A stretch of 24,198 bases of DNA, taken from the NCBI GenBank assembly GCA_900542905.1, contig UQPF01000025.1, forward strand, positions 1 to 24,198. The letters run 5' to 3'. Source of the DNA: an uncultured Collinsella sp. Its GTDB lineage: Bacteria > Actinomycetota > Coriobacteriia > Coriobacteriales > Coriobacteriaceae. Of the stretch, positions 21,524-24,198 are shown in pieces; within the stretch, counting starts at the first letter, position 1; the number at the start of each line of letters is the position of its first letter. The translations under genes and the position numbers were made by a program. The notes beneath the pieces were generated by a model. That model did no database searches. It was given only the letters and a program-made list of their open reading frames with translations, and was not told where the DNA came from.

Positions 21524-22366
21524 ATGGCAATTAAAGCCATCGCAATGGATATCGATGGTACGCTCACCAACGATCAGAAGGTGATCAGCCCGCGTACGCG
21601 CGAAAAGCTGCTCGCGGCGCAGGAGTCGGGCATTAAGCTCATCTTGGCTTCGGGTCGTCCCGCATGGGGGCTACATGCTCTGGCACAGGAGCTCGACCTC
21701 CAAAACCATGACGGTCTGCTAGTCGCTTTCAATGGCGCGCATGTTGTCGACGCTCAGACCGATGAGGTCCTTTTTGACCAGGCCATGCCAGCTGACGAAC
21801 TGCACCGTCTGATTGATCACCTGCAAAACTATGATGTGATCCCCATGATCTCGCTCGGGCGCGACCTGCATGTAGAGGACTCGTATCGCTGCATGATTAC
21901 ACTGCCGGACGGCTCGCAGAAGAATATCGTCAAATACGAGCGCGATGCCTGCGACCTTAAGATCCGCGAGGTCGAGAGCTTGCATGAGGTCGCTGATGCT
22001 TATCCCGTGGACAAGCTGCTCACTGCGGGCGACCCGGCCTATCTGCAAGCGCATCACGAGGAGATGTACGCGCCCTTTACCCAGACGCTTTCGGGCATGT
22101 TTACGGCCGACTGGTACTTTGAGTACACGGCGCCCGGTATCGACAAGGCCCGTGCGCTCGAGGGTGCCCTGCCCAAACTCGGCATCGATGCCAGTGAGGT
22201 CGTATCGTTTGGCGACGGCCAGAACGACAAGTCCATGATTGAGTGGGCCGGCACCGGCGTTGCCATGGGCAACGCCGTCGATGAGGTTAAGGCTGTGGCC
22301 CAGATGGTGACCGCCAATAACAACGAAGATGGTATTGCGGTGGCGCTGGATAAGCTGCTGGGTTAG
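21524..22366 (+). CDS. Cof-type HAD-superfamily phosphatase
   Basis: The 280-residue protein is a HAD hydrolase of the Cof/YidA class with a C2 cap. Motif I is AMDIDGTLTND with nucleophile Asp 9 and Asp 11. Motif II is LILASGRP, a Lys falls in the middle (PGIDKARAL), and motif IV is VVSFGDGQNDKSMIEWAGTGVAMGNA. These cytosolic enzymes remove phosphate from sugar phosphates, pyridoxal phosphate or flavin intermediates; the substrate is not known. ATG 21524 follows AAGGAGG. It is followed by a terminator-like hairpin and then a second, unrelated HAD gene. Confidence 0.92.
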   Translation: MAIKAIAMDIDGTLTNDQKVISPRTREKLLAAQESGIKLILASGRPAWGLHALAQELDLQNHDGLLVAFNGAHVVDAQTDEVLFDQAMPADELHRLIDHLQNYDVIPMISLGRDLHVEDSYRCMITLPDGSQKNIVKYERDACDLKIREVESLHEVADAYPVDKLLTAGDPAYLQAHHEEMYAPFTQTLSGMFTADWYFEYTAPGIDKARALEGALPKLGIDASEVVSFGDGQNDKSMIEWAGTGVAMGNAVDEVKAVAQMVTANNNEDGIAVALDKLLG

Positions 22367-22389
22367 AATCGCCGATTAATGCATGGTTC

Positions 22390-22415
22390 GGGCGCCTGCT
22401 CGCGGGCGTCCTTTT
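22390..22415 (+). terminator. Terminator between the two HAD genes
   Basis: GGGCGCC (22390-22396) pairs with GGGCGTCC (22404-22411) including a G-U pair and is followed by TTTT. It ends just before the ribosome site GGGAGG of the next gene, so it may also act as an attenuator. Confidence 0.65.
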
Positions 22416-22430
22416 GTTAGGGAGGGTGCC

Positions 22431-23090
22431 GTGTCCGCATTTCCGTTCGATGCCGTTATCTTTGACATGGACGGCGTGATTGTCGATACCGAGTATTACT
22501 ACCTGGGCGAGACTGCCGCGTTTGCCAAGGAGCTTGGGCTTAATCTGACTCAAGAGGAGTTGAATGGGCAGGTCGGTACCTCGCATCAGTTCTTCCTGCA
22601 TATGCTGGTCGATTGGTTTGAGCGTGCCGGTAAGGGGCATTTCACTGGCGAGGAAGCGTTGGCCCGTTGGGACGAATGGGCTCATAAGCGTCCGCGCGAC
22701 TATCAGGCTTTGATTAACCCAGGCGCCGTGGATACGATTCGAGAACTGCCGCGCCGCGGCGTTCGCGTGGCGCTTGCCAGCTCGTCTCCCATGGTTAGTA
22801 TCGAGGAAGTGCTCAATGCGTGCGGGCTGTCGGATGCCTTTGAGTATGTGGTGAGCGGCGAGCAGTTTAAGGAGAGCAAGCCCGAGCCCGACATCTACCT
22901 GCATGCGCTGGACCTGCTGGGGCTGCCCGCGAATCGCTGCTGCTGCGTCGAGGATTCGGTGCCTGGCATCACCGCTGGCAAGCGAGCCGGCCTGACAGTC
23001 ATTGCCAAGCGCGAGGAACGCTTTGGCTTTAGCCAGGATGCCGCGGACAAGATTATCGACCAGCTGCCGGAGCTGCTCACGCTTTCTTAG
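22431..23090 (+). CDS. HAD-superfamily phosphatase/phosphomutase (beta-phosphoglucomutase-like)
   Basis: The 219-residue protein has a C1-cap HAD layout. Motif I is VIFDMDGVIVDTE with Asp 12 and Asp 14, and motif II is VALASSSP. Motif III Lys is in ESKPEPDIYLHAL, and motif IV is CVEDSVPGITAGKRAG. This is the subfamily of beta-phosphoglucomutase and related sugar-phosphate phosphatases; sequence alone does not separate them. The GTG at 22431 is chosen, because GGGAGG lies 5 bases upstream and the frame before it crosses the terminator hairpin. Codon use matches the neighbours. Confidence 0.92.
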   Translation: MSAFPFDAVIFDMDGVIVDTEYYYLGETAAFAKELGLNLTQEELNGQVGTSHQFFLHMLVDWFERAGKGHFTGEEALARWDEWAHKRPRDYQALINPGAVDTIRELPRRGVRVALASSSPMVSIEEVLNACGLSDAFEYVVSGEQFKESKPEPDIYLHALDLLGLPANRCCCVEDSVPGITAGKRAGLTVIAKREERFGFSQDAADKIIDQLPELLTLS

Positions 23091-23170
23091 GAGCGCGGTA
23101 GTTGCGCGTTTTTCGGGTCTGATGAGTAAATACCCGACATTTTGGTGCGGCAGCAAGCATACTTTATGCC

Positions 23171-23213
23171 AAAGCGGGCTCGAGGGCTTGTTGAATGCCC
23201 TTGAGCCCGCTTT
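23171..23213. terminator. Strong 17-bp hairpin between HAD gene and GntR regulator
   Basis: AAAGCGGGCTCGAGGGC (23171-23187) pairs with 23197-23213 with one G-U pair and a 9-base loop. The T run is short (TTT, then A). It may end the HAD transcript or act in the leader of the regulator whose ATG is at 23241. Confidence 0.75.
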
Positions 23214-23240
23214 AGAATTAATTGTGCTGGGAGAGGGTAT

Positions 23241-23984
23241 ATGCCACCGACTGAAGGACTAACTGACAGTAAAGCAGCGATACCGCCGTACCAACAGGTC
23301 ATTGATATCATTAAAAACGAAATCAACTCCGGCGCCTACAAGGCAGGCGCGCGGATACCCAACGAATTCGAATTGGCTGAGAGCTATAAAGTTGGCCGCG
23401 TTACCGTGCGACGCGCTATTGAGGAGCTCGTCCAGCAGGGCTATCTAACGAAGCGACAGGGGAAAGGCACGTTTGTCAATGCCCCCAAGCTCAAGCGCAA
23501 GATTCGCCAGAAGGATGACGTCCAGAGTTTTTCGGACGCATGCCGCGTTAACGGAATGGAACCAGGGGCGTGTGTCATTTCGAGAAAGACACTGCCGGCG
23601 GATTCCACCGAAGCACAGTTCTTTGGTGTTCCCGTTGGAACTGACTTGATTTGCGTTGAGCGCGTGCGTACTGCCGATGGCGTCCCCGTCATGCTCGAGA
23701 ACAACATATACGTATACGAGGACAACGCCTATCTATCAACGGCACCTCTATCTAACCAATCCATTTTTGAGTTCGTGCGCAACCGGACGGGCCGTACGCC
23801 CGCGTTTACCGACCCGTGCACGCTCGAGATCGCGTGTGCGTCGCCCGAGGTCGCTCGGCTGTTGGCGGTTCCCGTTGGCGAACCCCTGTTTTACATGGAT
23901 GCCTTCTTTTTCGATGAGCAGCGGCGGCCGTTTATCATCGGTCGTCAGCGGATCGTTGGATCTCGTTACATTTTTGACATCTAG
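23241..23984 (+). CDS. GntR-family transcriptional regulator with UTRA domain (HutC type)
   Basis: The 247-residue protein has an N-terminal GntR winged helix-turn-helix: PPYQQVIDIIKNEINSGAYK, then IPNEFELAESYKVGRVTVRR and the wing LTKRQGKGTFV. From about residue 95 comes a UTRA effector domain (RKTLPADSTEAQFFGVPVGT, VERVRTADGVPVMLENNIYV, LLAVPVGEPLFYMDAFFFDE). HutC-type regulators bind sugar phosphates, amino-acid derivatives or similar ligands and usually control neighbouring genes. The likely target lies beyond the right edge of the window. ATG 23241 follows GGGAGAGGG. A compact terminator follows the gene, so it is transcribed alone. Confidence 0.93.
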   Translation: MPPTEGLTDSKAAIPPYQQVIDIIKNEINSGAYKAGARIPNEFELAESYKVGRVTVRRAIEELVQQGYLTKRQGKGTFVNAPKLKRKIRQKDDVQSFSDACRVNGMEPGACVISRKTLPADSTEAQFFGVPVGTDLICVERVRTADGVPVMLENNIYVYEDNAYLSTAPLSNQSIFEFVRNRTGRTPAFTDPCTLEIACASPEVARLLAVPVGEPLFYMDAFFFDEQRRPFIIGRQRIVGSRYIFDI

Positions 23985-23998
23985 GACATTGCGAATGG

Positions 23999-24030
23999 AA
24001 GCGCCCGGTGGATCATCTCACCGGGCGTTT
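23999..24030. terminator. Intrinsic terminator after the GntR regulator
   Basis: AAGCGCCCGGTG (23999-24010) pairs with CACCGGGCGTTT (24019-24030) around an 8-base loop; the T run follows on the plus strand. Confidence 0.85.
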
Positions 24031-24132
24031 CCATACCGTTCACGGCGCGAACGCAACCGTTCAGCCGCGTCGGGTTGATTTCCGATCTCAGCCGAACACA
24101 TTGAGCAAATAGGCCGTTCCCGCACCTAGCCG

Positions 24133-24174
24133 AACGCCCCCGCTGCCCCTCCCGGGGCCCGGGGGCGCCGTTTT
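24133..24174 (+). terminator. GC-rich hairpin with T run near the window end
   Basis: CGCCCCCG (24135-24142) pairs with CGGGGGCG (24160-24167) and a TTTT run follows at 24171-24174. As the regulator already has a terminator, this one may belong to the leader of a gene starting beyond 24198. No gene is seen between 24031 and 24198. Confidence 0.5.
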
Positions 24175-24198
24175 CCCAGTTGAAGGAACGGTGGAGAT

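Noticed and set aside
1..24198. CRISPR array, rRNA or tRNA genes
   Set aside because: No regularly spaced long repeats, no cas genes, and no sequence folding as tRNA or matching conserved rRNA segments was noticed on either strand.

Overview
The window looks like a chromosomal segment of a GC-rich gut Actinomycetota of the Coriobacteriia, most like Collinsella. This rests on codon use (strong C/G third positions), many GTG/TTG starts, and the gene types present (DUF3793 with flavodoxin, Y-family polymerase with a YolD-like partner, metY, amino-acid ABC operon). The genus is inference; there is no rRNA in the window.

Layout. Positions 1-127 hold the tail of an ISL3-like transposase that cuts off a LysR regulator (115-432, minus). 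Divergent from it is metY (706-2016, plus), with a clear promoter and a leader that looks like a divergent cobalamin riboswitch. Next come a secreted double-psi beta-barrel protein (2329-3102), a small membrane protein (3289-3495), a ketopantoate-reductase-like gene (3605-4519, minus) and a cyclase-family C-terminal remnant (4643-4846, minus). Then follow an aldo/keto reductase with two [4Fe-4S] motifs (5000-6190), a Gfo/Idh/MocA oxidoreductase (6281-7300) and endonuclease IV (7467-8333). The last two are each preceded by a copy of the same long inverted repeat. A polar amino-acid ABC operon follows (8481-11585), in which the permease carries an extra extracellular domain.

From 11703 to 13431 is a metal-responsive region. 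A flavodoxin/DUF3793 pair (minus) has a strong promoter overlapped by a palindrome, and a membrane-anchored HMA (copper chaperone-like) gene (plus) has a CsoR-like operator. A Y-family DNA polymerase and YolD-like partner (13458-15381, minus) sit behind a promoter with two LexA-like boxes, so this is an SOS translesion unit. A degenerate iron-ADH-like ORF (15606-16130) and pgi (16330-18024) follow.

The least ordinary segment is 18166-21034 (minus). Three apparently co-transcribed genes encode an unrecognised 296-aa protein, a ClpP-type protease with an intact catalytic triad, and a VirD4/TraG-like ATPase without membrane segments. No relaxase or other conjugation gene is nearby. Four TGATGT repeats spaced 18-21 bp lie just upstream of the first gene. 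This is my best candidate for an undescribed system: a soluble conjugation-type ATPase paired with a ClpP peptidase. The window ends with two HAD phosphatases (21524-23090) and a GntR/UTRA regulator (23241-23984).
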